A stretch of 64,000 bases of DNA, taken from contig JAODAV010000001.1 in the NCBI GenBank assembly GCA_025463605.1, positions 62,001 through 126,000 of the forward strand. The letters are read 5' to 3'. Of this stretch, positions 1 through 8,168 are shown piece after piece (position 1 is the first letter of the stretch; each line of letters opens with the position of its first letter). The notes beneath the pieces are model-generated. The model saw only the letters and a program-made list of their open reading frames with translations, searched no databases and was not told the DNA's origin. The stretch comes from Rhodoglobus sp. Its GTDB lineage: Bacteria > Actinomycetota > Actinomycetes > Actinomycetales > Microbacteriaceae. Position numbers and translations under genes: made by a program.

Positions 1-314
1 TAGGTGAGGAAGACGCGCTCGACGAACTGCGGCGCGGGAGAGCCCCACATGCGTTCGATGTCGTCCAACGGTGGCGCCGACCGGACGGGAATCATGCCGG
101 CGGTCGATGTCACGAACATCACCGCTGCGAGCCCGATGAGTCCCATTCCCGAGAGCAAGCGGCGGGCGAAGTACGCCGCTCCCCCTGGCTCGTTGACGTG
201 CGGGTCGCTCACGCTCCAGCCCGACAGGGCGCGCCACTGACTCCGCGGCGCGAACACGCCCCAGACAAACACGACCCCCATAGTTGCCGCGAGGGTGCCG
301 AATACCCAGCCCAC
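1..314 (-). CDS. Partial small membrane protein, unknown function
   Basis: This open frame runs off the left edge, so only the N-terminal 104 residues are present. A GTG start at 312-314 reads VGWVFGTLAATMGVVF. Two hydrophobic stretches are visible, at residues 2-21 and about 55-75, with a polar segment (RSQWRALSGWSVSDP) between them, so it is probably a two-helix inner-membrane protein. Third codon positions are strongly GC-biased as in real genes here. I do not recognise the family. No clear Shine-Dalgarno sequence precedes the chosen start, so the start could be slightly different. Confidence 0.6.
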   Translation of the reverse strand, partial: MGWVFGTLAATMGVVFVWGVFAPRSQWRALSGWSVSDPHVNEPGGAAYFARRLLSGMGLIGLAAVMFVTSTAGMIPVRSAPPLDDIERMWGSPAPQFVERVFLT

Positions 315-387
315 GTCTCGACACTACGTTGTCTACCCCCGAAGGTGGCAATCCCCTTCGGCTCGGTGCGGGATGTTCAGATAACGG

Positions 388-1752
388 TCAGGCCAACTCG
401 TTCGACTCCAGCATTTCGGTGACGAGCGCGGCGATTGCGGAGCGCTCGGAACGCATGAGCGTGATGTGGCCGAACAGGGCATGGCCCTTGAGGGTCTCGA
501 TCACCGAGGCGACGCCGTCGTGCCTGCCGACCCTGAGGTTGTCGCGCTGGGCGACATCGTGCGTGAGCACGACCCTCGAGTTCTGGCCGATGCGGCTCAG
601 CACCGTGAGCAGCACGTTGCGTTCGAGCGACTGGGCCTCGTCGACGATCACGAAAGCGTCGTGCAGCGAGCGTCCCCGGATGTGCGTGAGCGGGAGCACT
701 TCGAGCAGTCCGCGCTCGAGCACCTCGTCGAGCACGTTCTGCGACACGACCGACCCGAGCGTGTCGAAGACCGCCTGGGCCCACGGATTCATCTTCTCCG
801 CGGCGTCGCCCGGAAGAAAGCCGAGCTCCTGGCCGCCCACCGCGTAGAGCGGGCGGAAGACCATGATCTTGCGGTGCTGCTGCTTCTCGAGCACGGCCTC
901 CAGACCCGCGCACAGCGCGAGGGCGGACTTGCCCGTACCCGCGCGGCCTCCGAGGGAGACGATGCCGATCTCGGGGTCGAGCAGCAGGTCGATCGCCAGC
1001 CGCTGCTCGGCCGAGCGGCCGTGCAACCCGAAGATGTCGCGGTCGCCGCGCACGAGCCTCATCTCACCGCGCCCGGAAACCCGGCCGAGGGCCGAGCCGC
1101 GGTCCGAGTGGATGACAAGACCCGTGTTGACCGGCAGATCCTCCACGAGACGCGAGTGCAATTGCTCGTTGTCGTAGAGCTGCGCCATCTGCTCGGAGCC
1201 GAGGTCGATGTCCGCCTGCCCGGTCCATCCCGAATCGACCGCGAGTTCCGCGCGGTACTCCTCGGCGGCGAGCCCGATCGACGCGGCCTTGACCCGCAGC
1301 GGCAGGTCCTTCGACACGACGGTCACGTCGAGCCCGTCGTTCGAGAGGTTGAGCGCAACCGCGAGGATTCGCGAGTCGTTGTCGCCCAGCTGGAGCCCAG
1401 AAGGAAGCACCGACATGCTGGAGTGGTTCAGCTCGACGCGCAGCGAACCGCCGTCGCCCACGGCAATCGGGAAGTCGAGGCGCTCGTGCTGCACGCGCAG
1501 CTCGTCGAGGTTGCGAAGAGCCTGGCGGGCGAAATAGCCGATCTCCGGATCGTTGCGCTTGGCCTCCAACTCCGTGATCACCACGACCGGAAGCACGACA
1601 TGGTGCTCGGCGAAGCGGAAGACCGCCTTGGGATCAGACAGGAGAACGGACGTATCGAGAACGTAGGTGCGCTCGGCCTGTCGCTGAGCCGAACCCCCCG
1701 CCTGCGACTCGTTCCGCTTCTGCTTCGGGTTGGCTAGCTCGGCCACGTGCAC
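388..1752 (-). CDS. PhoH-like protein: PIN domain plus PhoH ATPase
   Basis: A 454-residue two-domain protein. The N-terminus is a PIN nuclease-like domain with the acidic motif [11 protein letters not shown] (Asp33) and a conserved Glu near 61-63 (ITELEAK). The C-terminal half is a PhoH ATPase with Walker [11 protein letters not shown] (268-277) and Walker B VIVDEAQ (368-374). PIN-PhoH proteins are ATP-dependent RNA helicase/ribonucleases in mycobacteria, so an RNA-processing role is likely by homology. Two GTG starts are possible (1752 and 1746); the second has a GGAG at ideal spacing. A perfect hairpin sits just upstream. The gene stands alone in its orientation, separated from the aminotransferase gene by about 180 bp. 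Confidence 0.93.
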   Translation of the reverse strand: MHVAELANPKQKRNESQAGGSAQRQAERTYVLDTSVLLSDPKAVFRFAEHHVVLPVVVITELEAKRNDPEIGYFARQALRNLDELRVQHERLDFPIAVGDGGSLRVELNHSSMSVLPSGLQLGDNDSRILAVALNLSNDGLDVTVVSKDLPLRVKAASIGLAAEEYRAELAVDSGWTGQADIDLGSEQMAQLYDNEQLHSRLVEDLPVNTGLVIHSDRGSALGRVSGRGEMRLVRGDRDIFGLHGRSAEQRLAIDLLLDPEIGIVSLGGRAGTGKSALALCAGLEAVLEKQQHRKIMVFRPLYAVGGQELGFLPGDAAEKMNPWAQAVFDTLGSVVSQNVLDEVLERGLLEVLPLTHIRGRSLHDAFVIVDEAQSLERNVLLTVLSRIGQNSRVVLTHDVAQRDNLRVGRHDGVASVIETLKGHALFGHITLMRSERSAIAALVTEMLESNELA

Positions 1753-1759
1753 TCCATCC

Positions 1760-1778
1760 CCGAGTGCTCCGCACTCGG
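1760..1778 (-). promoter_or_regulatory. Hairpin in the phoH-like 5' leader
   Basis: The sequence CCGAGTGC-TCC-GCACTCGG forms an 8-bp perfect stem with a 3-nt loop. It ends 7-8 nt upstream of the GTG start and abuts the purine-rich ribosome-binding region. In the mRNA it could modulate initiation or mark a processing site. There is no T-run, so it is not an obvious terminator. Confidence 0.5.
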
Positions 1779-1935
1779 ATCCAGTTTGCGAAGACGGCCG
1801 CTTGTTTCACCAAGCTCATTGCGAGACGAACTTTCGTGGCCGTCTCGATCAGGCGCCATACCTGATGGCTTCGACGCTAGGCGCGTTACCTCACGCGGTG
1901 GTCGCGACACGCCCTAAGCAGATGTGTCGTGCAGG

Positions 1936-3060
1936 TTAAACGTTGATCGCCGAGGCGAACGACATGAAGCTCGCCTTCAGCATCGAGAAGGTCTCCTCGT
2001 CCGTCGTCACGTGCGGACTGATCCGCACCGCACCCTGGCGCGTCGTCACGGTCACGCCGTGATTGTGAAGGGATGCCGTGAGCACTGTGAGCTGCTCTGC
2101 CGGGGGCTCGACGACGACGATGCCCGCCCGCTCGGCTTCGTTGCGCGAGGATGCCACGGCGAGCCCGAACTCGTCGGCGAGATCGATCACGCGCGTGACC
2201 TTCTCCGCGAGCCGCGCGTTGATGGCGGGGACGCCGACTTGCGCGATGTCCTCGAGTGCGGCCGCGAAGCGGCCCTGCGCGACGAAGTCGGGGTTGCTGA
2301 CCTGGAACGCCTGCGCGCCGTGGGTGGGGGGCGGCACCTCGTCGAGGGGTGTGCCCTCGACATCGGTGGCGTTGAACCCGGACCAGACGGGAGTCAGCCG
2401 GTCGATCGCCCGTTCGCTGAGGGCGAGGAACCCCGTGCCCAGCCCGGCCCTAGCCCACTTCTGGCCGCCCGAGACGACCACGTCGGCGACCGCGAACGGC
2501 GCATCGACCACGCTGAGGCCCTGAATGGCGTCGACGATGAGCAGCCGGTCGCCGATCACCTGCCGAATGCCTTCGAGGTCGACGAGGTATCCCGTGCGGA
2601 AGTCCACGAGGCTCACCATCACCGCGACCGTGGAAGCCGTGAGCTGGTCGCGGAGATTGCCGGGCGTGATCCTGCCGTGGTCGGTTTCGAGCCACAGCGG
2701 GGTAACCACGCCGAGAGCGTCCGCCGCGCGAGAGACCGCAAACGTGTTGCTGGGGAACTCGGCGAGCGACAGTGCCACCTCACCCGTGATGCCGAACAGC
2801 GCGTGCATGAGGCCCTGGCTCGTGTTGGGCTGGAAGACGACCTGGTCTGCCGGGAACCCGATGAGGTCGCCGATCGCGGTGCGGACGCGCGCATCCTGCT
2901 GCACGAGCATGTCGATGGTGCCGAAGCGCGCCCGACCGAGGAAGCTCGAGAGCGCGGCCTCCTCGTCGCGCACCGGCCGGCCGACCGGGCCGACGCGGGC
3001 GAAGTCGAGGTACCCCGGCTCTTCGCCGAATCGCTGGGCGAATTCGTCGATCTCCATCAT
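1936..3060 (-). CDS. Class V aminotransferase (PLP-dependent, cysteine desulfurase-like fold)
   Basis: A 374-residue fold-type I PLP enzyme of aminotransferase class V. The PLP-binding region is clear: LLIVDAIQGLS with Asp177, then VVSGGQKWARAG with Lys201 as the Schiff-base lysine. The substrate cannot be fixed from sequence; relatives include isopenicillin-N-epimerase-like and Csd-like proteins. I chose the first ATG of an ATGATG pair at 3060 because it overlaps the TGA of the upstream prenyltransferase gene and has GGAGG about 9 nt upstream. The two genes are therefore translationally coupled. Confidence 0.88.
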   Translation of the reverse strand: MMEIDEFAQRFGEEPGYLDFARVGPVGRPVRDEEAALSSFLGRARFGTIDMLVQQDARVRTAIGDLIGFPADQVVFQPNTSQGLMHALFGITGEVALSLAEFPSNTFAVSRAADALGVVTPLWLETDHGRITPGNLRDQLTASTVAVMVSLVDFRTGYLVDLEGIRQVIGDRLLIVDAIQGLSVVDAPFAVADVVVSGGQKWARAGLGTGFLALSERAIDRLTPVWSGFNATDVEGTPLDEVPPPTHGAQAFQVSNPDFVAQGRFAAALEDIAQVGVPAINARLAEKVTRVIDLADEFGLAVASSRNEAERAGIVVVEPPAEQLTVLTASLHNHGVTVTTRQGAVRISPHVTTDEETFSMLKASFMSFASAINV

Positions 3061-3842
3061 TGTCCGAACCTCCGCTGTCTCCGGGAGAAGTCGCGCAGGG
3101 CGCGCAGGAAGTCGACTTCGCGCAGGTCTGGCCCGAGCGCCTCGACGAAGTAGAACTCGCTGTGGGCGCTCTGCCACAGCATGAAGTCGCTGATGCGCTG
3201 CTCCCCCGACGTGCGGATGACGAGGTCGGGGTCGGGCTGCCCGCCGGTGTAGAGGTGCTCGCCGATGAGTTCGGGCGTCAGCAGTTCCGCGAGGGCGTCG
3301 AGCGTGCCGCCGCCGTTCTCGTGGCTCTGCACGATGCTGCGCATGGCATCCGCGATCTCCCGTCTGCCGCCATAGCCGATCGCGAGATTCACGTGCAGGC
3401 CCTTGTTGTTCTCGGTGCGCTTCTGGGCCGCTGCGAGCTGTTGCTTGAGCCGGTCGGGCAGCCCGTCAGTCGAACCCACGTGCTGGATGCGCCAGTTGCG
3501 GAAGTGGGACAGATCCTCCGCGAGCTCCCCGATGATCTCGAACAGGCCGTCCAGCTCGACTTTCGTACGGTTGCTGAGGTTGTCGGTGGAAAGCAGGTAG
3601 AGGGTCGCGACGGAGATGCCCAGGTCATCACACCAGACGAGGAACTCGCGGTACTTCGCCGCTCCCGCTCGATGGCCGTGAGCGGCCGTCTCGAGCTCCC
3701 GCAGCCGGGCCCAGCGACGGTTGCCGTCGATGATCATCGCGACGTGGCGCGGGAGAGGCTGGGTGGCAAGGAAGCGGCGCAACCGGGTCTGGTACAGACC
3801 GTACAGAAAGCCGCGACCGAGGGGGATCTGACGCTCTCTCAC
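3057..3842 (-). CDS. uppS: cis-Isoprenyl diphosphate synthase (UppS family, Rv1086-like)
   Basis: A 261-residue cis-prenyltransferase that condenses isopentenyl diphosphate onto an allylic diphosphate. The signature MIIDGNRRWAR (36-46, with Asp39) and the C-terminal RTSGEQRISDFMLWQ motif are intact. Family members make undecaprenyl/decaprenyl phosphate or, for Mycobacterium Rv1086, short-chain Z-farnesyl diphosphate. Its neighbours (hemolysin III, mca, DUF4307, greA) match the Rv1086 locus, so a short-chain role is plausible. It is divergent from the hemolysin III gene across a 62-bp promoter region and overlaps the downstream aminotransferase start by 4 bp. Confidence 0.92.
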   Translation of the reverse strand: MRERQIPLGRGFLYGLYQTRLRRFLATQPLPRHVAMIIDGNRRWARLRELETAAHGHRAGAAKYREFLVWCDDLGISVATLYLLSTDNLSNRTKVELDGLFEIIGELAEDLSHFRNWRIQHVGSTDGLPDRLKQQLAAAQKRTENNKGLHVNLAIGYGGRREIADAMRSIVQSHENGGGTLDALAELLTPELIGEHLYTGGQPDPDLVIRTSGEQRISDFMLWQSAHSEFYFVEALGPDLREVDFLRALRDFSRRQRRFGQ

Positions 3843-3904
3843 ACGCCTACGCTAGTCCAGCGCCGGCCCAGCTTGCCGAGAGAGCGCCCGGGTACACTGG
3901 CGCC

Positions 3905-4657
3905 ATGACCGCGGGCCCCACCAAGAACGAGCACGAGGCGGCGGTCGACGGCGAGCCCGCCGCCGACCTTCCCAACCTGCCCATCCTCGAGGATGCGATC
4001 GCCAGTGACGGCGTGGACAAGAAGCCCACATGGCGCGGCTGGATCCACGCCGCGACCTTCCCGCTCGCGATCGTGCTCGGGGTCATCCTGGTGGTGTTCG
4101 CCGACGGAACGCCCGCCAAGGTCAGCTCGGCGATCTTCTTCGCGAGTTCGCTGCTGCTCTTCGGCACGAGTGCGCTGTACCACCGCATCAACTGGAGCCC
4201 CCAGGTCAGGGCGGTGTTCAAGCGCATCGACCACGCGAACATCTTCGTGCTCATCGCGGGCTCGTACACGCCGATCACGGTGCTGTCTTTGCCGCCCGAG
4301 AAGGCGACCCTCCTGCTGTGGATGATCTGGGGAGGTGCCGCGCTCGGCATCGGCTTCCGCATCTTCTGGATCGGCGCGCCCCGCTGGCTCTACGTGCCCC
4401 TGTACATCCTGCTCGGCTGGGCGGCGATGCTGTTCATCGTCGACTTCTTCCAGGCCAATTGGGTCATGATGACGCTCATCCTCGTAGGCGGGCTTTGCTA
4501 CACCGCCGGCGCCGTGATCTACGGCCTCAAGCGCCCCAACCCGTTCCCCGGAAGGTTCGGATTCCACGAGATCTTCCACACGCTCACGCTGGTCGCGTTC
4601 CTGTGCCATTGGACGGGCATCTTCCTCGTGGCGACCAACCCGCCGGTGCTGGTCTAG
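3905..4657 (+). CDS. Hemolysin III / TrhA (PAQR-like) membrane protein
   Basis: A 250-residue integral membrane protein with about seven hydrophobic helices and a hydrophilic N-terminal tail of about 45 residues. Family landmarks are present: SALYHRINW after the second helix, the GSYTPI segment in the middle, and FHEIFHTLTLVAFLCHW near the C-terminus, which carries the metal-binding histidines. Family members influence membrane-energetics homeostasis; the hemolysin name is historical. The stop codon TAG lies inside a 15-bp tandem repeat shared with the convergent gene. Confidence 0.9.
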   Translation: MTAGPTKNEHEAAVDGEPAADLPNLPILEDAIASDGVDKKPTWRGWIHAATFPLAIVLGVILVVFADGTPAKVSSAIFFASSLLLFGTSALYHRINWSPQVRAVFKRIDHANIFVLIAGSYTPITVLSLPPEKATLLLWMIWGGAALGIGFRIFWIGAPRWLYVPLYILLGWAAMLFIVDFFQANWVMMTLILVGGLCYTAGAVIYGLKRPNPFPGRFGFHEIFHTLTLVAFLCHWTGIFLVATNPPVLV

Positions 4658-4692
4658 ACCTCGCTCGTCTAGACCTCGCTCGTCTAGACCTC
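4653..4692. repeat. 15-bp tandem repeat spanning two convergent stop codons
   Basis: The unit TCTAGACCTCGCTCG occurs twice in tandem and is followed by a 10-bp partial third copy. Each unit begins with the palindrome TCTAGA, which supplies TAG on both strands. The first copy terminates the hemolysin III gene and the last copy terminates the minus-strand small membrane protein gene. Confidence 0.9.
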
Positions 4693-4962
4693 AGGCGGCG
4701 GTCCGGGCTTGCGGTCCAGGTCGCGCAGCTCGTCGTCGCGCGCCTCCGCGTCCAGTTCTTCGCGGATCTCCGCGCGATAGCGCACGCGGCGCACCCGCCG
4801 GGTCATGTCGAGAAGCAGCAGCACCGTGGCGACGGCGATGAGGAACGTGATCGCGAAACCGATCACGCCGGGGGTGATGAGGTTGGGGTCGCCGTCGTAC
4901 GCCGGCCCCGGAGTCGGGGTCGGAGCGGCCAGGGCGATTCCGAGCAGCACTATCGGGTTCAT
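4684..4962 (-). CDS. Small single-pass membrane protein downstream of mca
   Basis: A 92-residue protein with a short N-terminal hydrophobic segment (NPIVLLGIALAA), a linker containing TPTPGPAYDGDP, one strong transmembrane helix (about residues 32-51, GVIGFAITFLIAVATVLLLL), and a charged C-terminal tail rich in Arg, Glu and Asp. The start ATG overlaps the mca stop by 4 bp (ATGA), so the two are coupled. A small membrane protein in the same position next to mca is known in mycobacteria (Rv1083 position). The function is unknown. Confidence 0.82.
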   Translation of the reverse strand: MNPIVLLGIALAAPTPTPGPAYDGDPNLITPGVIGFAITFLIAVATVLLLLDMTRRVRRVRYRAEIREELDAEARDDELRDLDRKPGPPPEV

Positions 4963-5840
4963 TCGTCTCCCTCGGGGATGCCCGCGAACAGGTCGGTCTC
5001 GGGCACGCTCGTCTCCACGGCGGAGTGCACGAGCTGAAAGTCCTCGTACGGCCACGCCTCGCGCTGCACGTCATTCGGCCAGAAGAAGAAGCGGTCGTCG
5101 GGCGCGACCTGGCTTGCGTGGGAGCGCAGTGCGGCATCCCTCACCTCGAGAAAATCGGCCACCGGCACTTGTGTGGTCGCGAGGTAGGGCGTGTCGCGCA
5201 TCCAGCCGCGCAACTCCTCCATGTCGGCGGCACGCGGGTGTGCGCTCGCCGTGAGCGCGTCGTGAACGCTCGCGATGCGGTGCGAGTTGAAGATGCGGTC
5301 GTAGTAGACCTTGTGGATGTTCCACGGCTCGCCCTGCTCGGGATAGCGCTCGGGATCGGCCGCCGCCCTCCACGCGTACATCGCGAGTTCGTGGGTGCGG
5401 ATGTGGTCGGGGTGCGGGTAGCCGCCGTCTTCGTCGTAGGTGACGAGCACGTGAGGTTTGAACTCACGGATGACGCGCACGAGCGGTTCGGCGGAGAACT
5501 CGAGCGGCACGAGCGCAAAGCAATTCGCGGGAAGCACCGTGGCCGGGTCGGATCTCCACTCGCCCTCTGGTAGCCCCGAGTCGACATAGCCGAGCCAGCG
5601 GTGCCGGATGCCCATCGTCTGCTGCGCGAGAGCCATCTCGATGCGGCGCAGGCCCGCCATGTCGCGCTCGGCCATCGCGCGTTCTTCGAGCGCTTCGTTC
5701 TGCACGTCGCCGCGCTCGCCGCCCGTGCAGCTCACGACCATGACCTCGGCGCCCGCGCTCACGTAATACGCGTACGTCGCCGCACCCTTGCTCGACTCGT
5801 CGTCGGGATGGGCGTGCACAGCAAGCAGCCGCCGTGTCAC
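4959..5840 (-). CDS. mca: Mycothiol S-conjugate amidase
   Basis: A 293-residue LmbE/PIG-L family zinc amidase. Mca cleaves mycothiol S-conjugates to release a mercapturic acid for export, detoxifying electrophiles and antibiotics in the cytosol. The zinc motif AHPDDE is at residues 10-15 and the second motif YPHPDH at 141-146, with His11, Asp14 and His146 as predicted ligands. Length is close to the mycobacterial enzyme (about 290). MshB is the main alternative, but the synteny favours Mca. The GTG start is preceded by AAGGAG at good spacing. The presence of Mca implies a mycothiol-making actinobacterium. Confidence 0.92.
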   Translation of the reverse strand: MTRRLLAVHAHPDDESSKGAATYAYYVSAGAEVMVVSCTGGERGDVQNEALEERAMAERDMAGLRRIEMALAQQTMGIRHRWLGYVDSGLPEGEWRSDPATVLPANCFALVPLEFSAEPLVRVIREFKPHVLVTYDEDGGYPHPDHIRTHELAMYAWRAAADPERYPEQGEPWNIHKVYYDRIFNSHRIASVHDALTASAHPRAADMEELRGWMRDTPYLATTQVPVADFLEVRDAALRSHASQVAPDDRFFFWPNDVQREAWPYEDFQLVHSAVETSVPETDLFAGIPEGDE

Positions 5841-5853
5841 TGGACTCCTTGGA

Positions 5854-5879
5854 ATTGCGAATAGCAGATTGCGAATAGC
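5854..5879. promoter_or_regulatory. 12-bp direct repeat in the mca / DUF4307 divergent promoter
   Basis: ATTGCGAATAGC occurs twice (5854-5865 and 5868-5879) with a 14-bp period in an AT-richer island of the 78-bp intergenic region. The location between divergent genes suggests a promoter or operator. On the mca strand the repeats sit just upstream of the AAGGAG ribosome-binding site. Confidence 0.5.
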
Positions 5880-5918
5880 CTTGAGACTCCAAGACTAACC
5901 TCGCGACAGGGGGCTGCG

Positions 5919-6317
5919 GTGGCCGAGCTCGACCTCGATGCGCGCTACGGACGCACCCCGTCGGCAGCGCGACGCACGCGCTGGGTTGTTGCGGCATCCG
6001 GGGTCGCCTTCGTCGCGGTATTCGCCGCGTGGCTCGTGTGGGGCGGTCTGCTCGAAGCGCCCGCCCAGTTCGAGGCGCGGGACACCGGCTACACGATCGA
6101 GAGCGACGCGCAGGTGACGGTGACGTGGGAGTTCTCGGTACAGCCGGGAACCTCCGCCCGGTGCGCCGTTCAAGCGCTCAACTCCACTTTCGGCATCGTG
6201 GGATGGCGCATCGTCGACTTGCCGCCGAGCGAGCAGCGCACACGCTCCTTCAGCGAGACCTTACGCACCACGGAACACGCTGTGACCGGGTTGATCTACC
6301 GCTGTTGGCTCACCTAG
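5919..6317 (+). CDS. DUF4307 family membrane protein
   Basis: A 132-residue protein with an N-terminal motif LDARYGRTPSAARR, one transmembrane helix (about residues 23-45) and an extracytoplasmic beta-rich domain containing VTVTWEFSV and CAVQALNSTFGIVGW. It matches the actinobacterial DUF4307 family (Rv1081c-like), found between mca and greA in mycobacteria. No biochemical function is known. The GTG start follows a GGGGG-containing purine stretch. A rho-independent terminator lies 24 bp after the stop. Confidence 0.85.
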   Translation: MAELDLDARYGRTPSAARRTRWVVAASGVAFVAVFAAWLVWGGLLEAPAQFEARDTGYTIESDAQVTVTWEFSVQPGTSARCAVQALNSTFGIVGWRIVDLPPSEQRTRSFSETLRTTEHAVTGLIYRCWLT

Positions 6318-6340
6318 TCTTGATTGATTCACCCACGGAA

Positions 6341-6365
6341 CCGGCCAGTCCTGGCCGGTTTTATT
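6341..6365 (+). terminator. Rho-independent terminator after DUF4307 gene
   Basis: CCGGCCA-GTCC-TGGCCGG is a 7-bp perfect GC stem with a 4-nt loop, followed immediately by TTTTATT. Two further CCGGCCGG palindromes follow before the greA ribosome-binding site and may form alternative structures. Confidence 0.85.
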
Positions 6366-6422
6366 CTGTTCCGGCCGGTTTGAATTTCGTTCCGGCCGGC
6401 TGCACCCCTGTTAGGAGAGCTT

Positions 6423-6911
6423 GTGACCAACGACAACTCGGTCACGTGGCTGACCCAGGAGGCGTTCGACCGTCGCACCGCCGAGCTCGAACACCTCACG
6501 GGTGAGGGCCGCGCCGAGATCGCGAAGAAGATCGAGGCCGCGCGCGAAGAGGGCGACCTCAAGGAGAACGGCGGCTACCACGCCGCCAAGGAGGAGCAGG
6601 GCAAGATCGAGGCGCGCATCCGGGTGCTCACCGAGCTGCTGCGCCACGCGACCGTGGGCGAGGCCCCGGCCAGCACGGGAGTCGTGGAGCCGGGCACCGT
6701 CATCACTGCGACCATCCAGGGCGACAAGTCGACGTTCCTCATCGGCAGTCGCGAGATCGTCGGCGACAGCGACCTCGACGTCTACAGCGAGGGCAGCCCG
6801 CTCGGCACGGCGATCATCGGCCTCAAGGTCGGTGACTCGACCAAGTACACGGCGCCCAACGGCAAGGAGATCTCGGTCGAGATTCTCGCGGTCGAGACGT
6901 ACGTTCCCTAA
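6423..6911 (+). CDS. greA: Transcription elongation factor GreA
   Basis: A 162-residue GreA. It rescues backtracked RNA polymerase by stimulating transcript cleavage. The N-terminal coiled coil contains AAREEGDLKENGGYHAAKEEQ-type sequence, with the tip acidic residues Asp/Glu in EGDLKEN (about residues 42-48). The C-terminal FKBP-like domain ends with SPLGTAIIGLKVGD and the conserved ISVEILAVE. The GTG start at 6423 has AGGAG 5-6 nt upstream. The gene faces ilvA tail to tail with only 18 bp between the stops. Confidence 0.96.
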   Translation: MTNDNSVTWLTQEAFDRRTAELEHLTGEGRAEIAKKIEAAREEGDLKENGGYHAAKEEQGKIEARIRVLTELLRHATVGEAPASTGVVEPGTVITATIQGDKSTFLIGSREIVGDSDLDVYSEGSPLGTAIIGLKVGDSTKYTAPNGKEISVEILAVETYVP

Positions 6912-6929
6912 CGCGCTTTTCAGGTAGGG

Positions 6930-8168
6930 CTAGAAGTCGACGCGCGGCTCGTAGCCCTCGTCGCGCAGTTTCGCGAGCACCTGCTCGGCGTGCTCGGAGC
7001 CGCGCGTCTCGATGTGAAGTTCGAGTTCGACCTGGCTGATCTGCAGTCCACCGCCGTGGCGCGTGTGCAGCACTTCCACGACGTTGGCGCTGCACTCCGC
7101 GACGAGCGCCGACACGCGGGCGAGCTGGCCGGGGCGGTCCGGCAGCGGGATGCGCAGTTTCAGGTAGCGCTCCGACGCGGCGAGCCCGTAGCTGATCACG
7201 CGCTCCATCATCATGGGGTCGATGTTGCCACCGCTCAGCACGACGACGGTCGTGCCGCTGTTGGCCACCTTGCCCGCGAGCACGGCCGCAACCCCGACTG
7301 CGCCCGCGGGCTCGACCACGAGTTTCGCGCGCTCGAGCAGCACGAGCAGGGCGCGAGCGGTCTCCTCGTCGGAGACCGTCACCACTTCGTCGACCGTTTC
7401 GCGCACGATGTCGAAGTTGAGCGCACCGGGCTTGCTCACGGCGATGCCGTCGGCGATGGTCGGCGAGATGGTGATCTCGGTGGGCACACCCTTCTTGAGC
7501 GACACGGGGTATGCGGCGGCGTTGGCGGCCTGCACACCGATCACGCGCACGGTGCGACCGTCGCGTGCCGCACGCTGCTTGATGGCACTCGCGACGCCGG
7601 AGATGAGCCCGCCACCGCCGATCGGGACGATCACCGTATCGAGGTCGGGACGCTGGTCGTAGATGTCGAGACCGAGGGTGCCCTGACCGGCCACCACATC
7701 CACATGGTCGAAGGGATGGATGAGCACCGCCCCGGTCGTGCGCGCGAACTCGGCCGCCGCTCGCAGCGGTTCGTCGACCGTGTGCCCGCGCAGCACCACC
7801 TCGGCGCCGTAGTCGCGCGTCGCCTGCAGCTTGGGAAGTGCCACCCCGACGGGCATGAAGATGGTGGCCCGGATGCCCAACTCGCGAGCCGCGAAGGCAA
7901 CACCCTGCGCGTGGTTGCCGGCGGAGGCGGCGACGACCCCGCGGGCTTTCTCCTCGTCAGTGAGACGGGAGAGGCGGTTGTACGCGCCCCGGATCTTGTA
8001 CGAACCGGTGCGCTGCAGGTTCTCGCACTTGAGGTAGACCGGGGAGCCGAGCGCTTCGGCGAGGTAGCGCGAGCTCTCCATGGGCGTGAGCTCGGCCACA
8101 CCCGAGACGCGGTCACGTGCCTGTTCGAAGTCGGCGAGTGTGGGACCGACGAGGGTTCCCTCAGACAT
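6930..8168 (-). CDS. ilvA: Threonine ammonia-lyase with C-terminal ACT-like domain
   Basis: A 412-residue fold-type II PLP enzyme that deaminates threonine to 2-oxobutyrate for isoleucine synthesis or threonine catabolism. Lys58 in GSYKIRGA binds PLP, SAGNHAQG follows, and IPIGGGGLISG-type glycine-rich phosphate binding is present as VPIGGGGLISG. Residues about 330-412 look like a single ACT domain (IPLPDRPGQLARV), the short regulated form. The ATG overlaps the end of the upstream AI-2E-type transporter gene by 8 bp, so the two are coupled. Confidence 0.93.
   Translation of the reverse strand: MSEGTLVGPTLADFEQARDRVSGVAELTPMESSRYLAEALGSPVYLKCENLQRTGSYKIRGAYNRLSRLTDEEKARGVVAASAGNHAQGVAFAARELGIRATIFMPVGVALPKLQATRDYGAEVVLRGHTVDEPLRAAAEFARTTGAVLIHPFDHVDVVAGQGTLGLDIYDQRPDLDTVIVPIGGGGLISGVASAIKQRAARDGRTVRVIGVQAANAAAYPVSLKKGVPTEITISPTIADGIAVSKPGALNFDIVRETVDEVVTVSDEETARALLVLLERAKLVVEPAGAVGVAAVLAGKVANSGTTVVVLSGGNIDPMMMERVISYGLAASERYLKLRIPLPDRPGQLARVSALVAECSANVVEVLHTRHGGGLQISQVELELHIETRGSEHAEQVLAKLRDEGYEPRVDF

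Noticed and set aside
466..1737. Long open frame antisense to the PhoH-like gene
   Set aside because: GC-rich DNA keeps antisense frames open. The minus strand has complete PIN and Walker motifs, and the antisense product is Arg/His/Glu-rich with no family features.
6370..6403. Second terminator from the CCGGCCGG repeats before greA
   Set aside because: The palindromes are short and not followed by a T-run. The stem at 6341-6358 is the convincing terminator.
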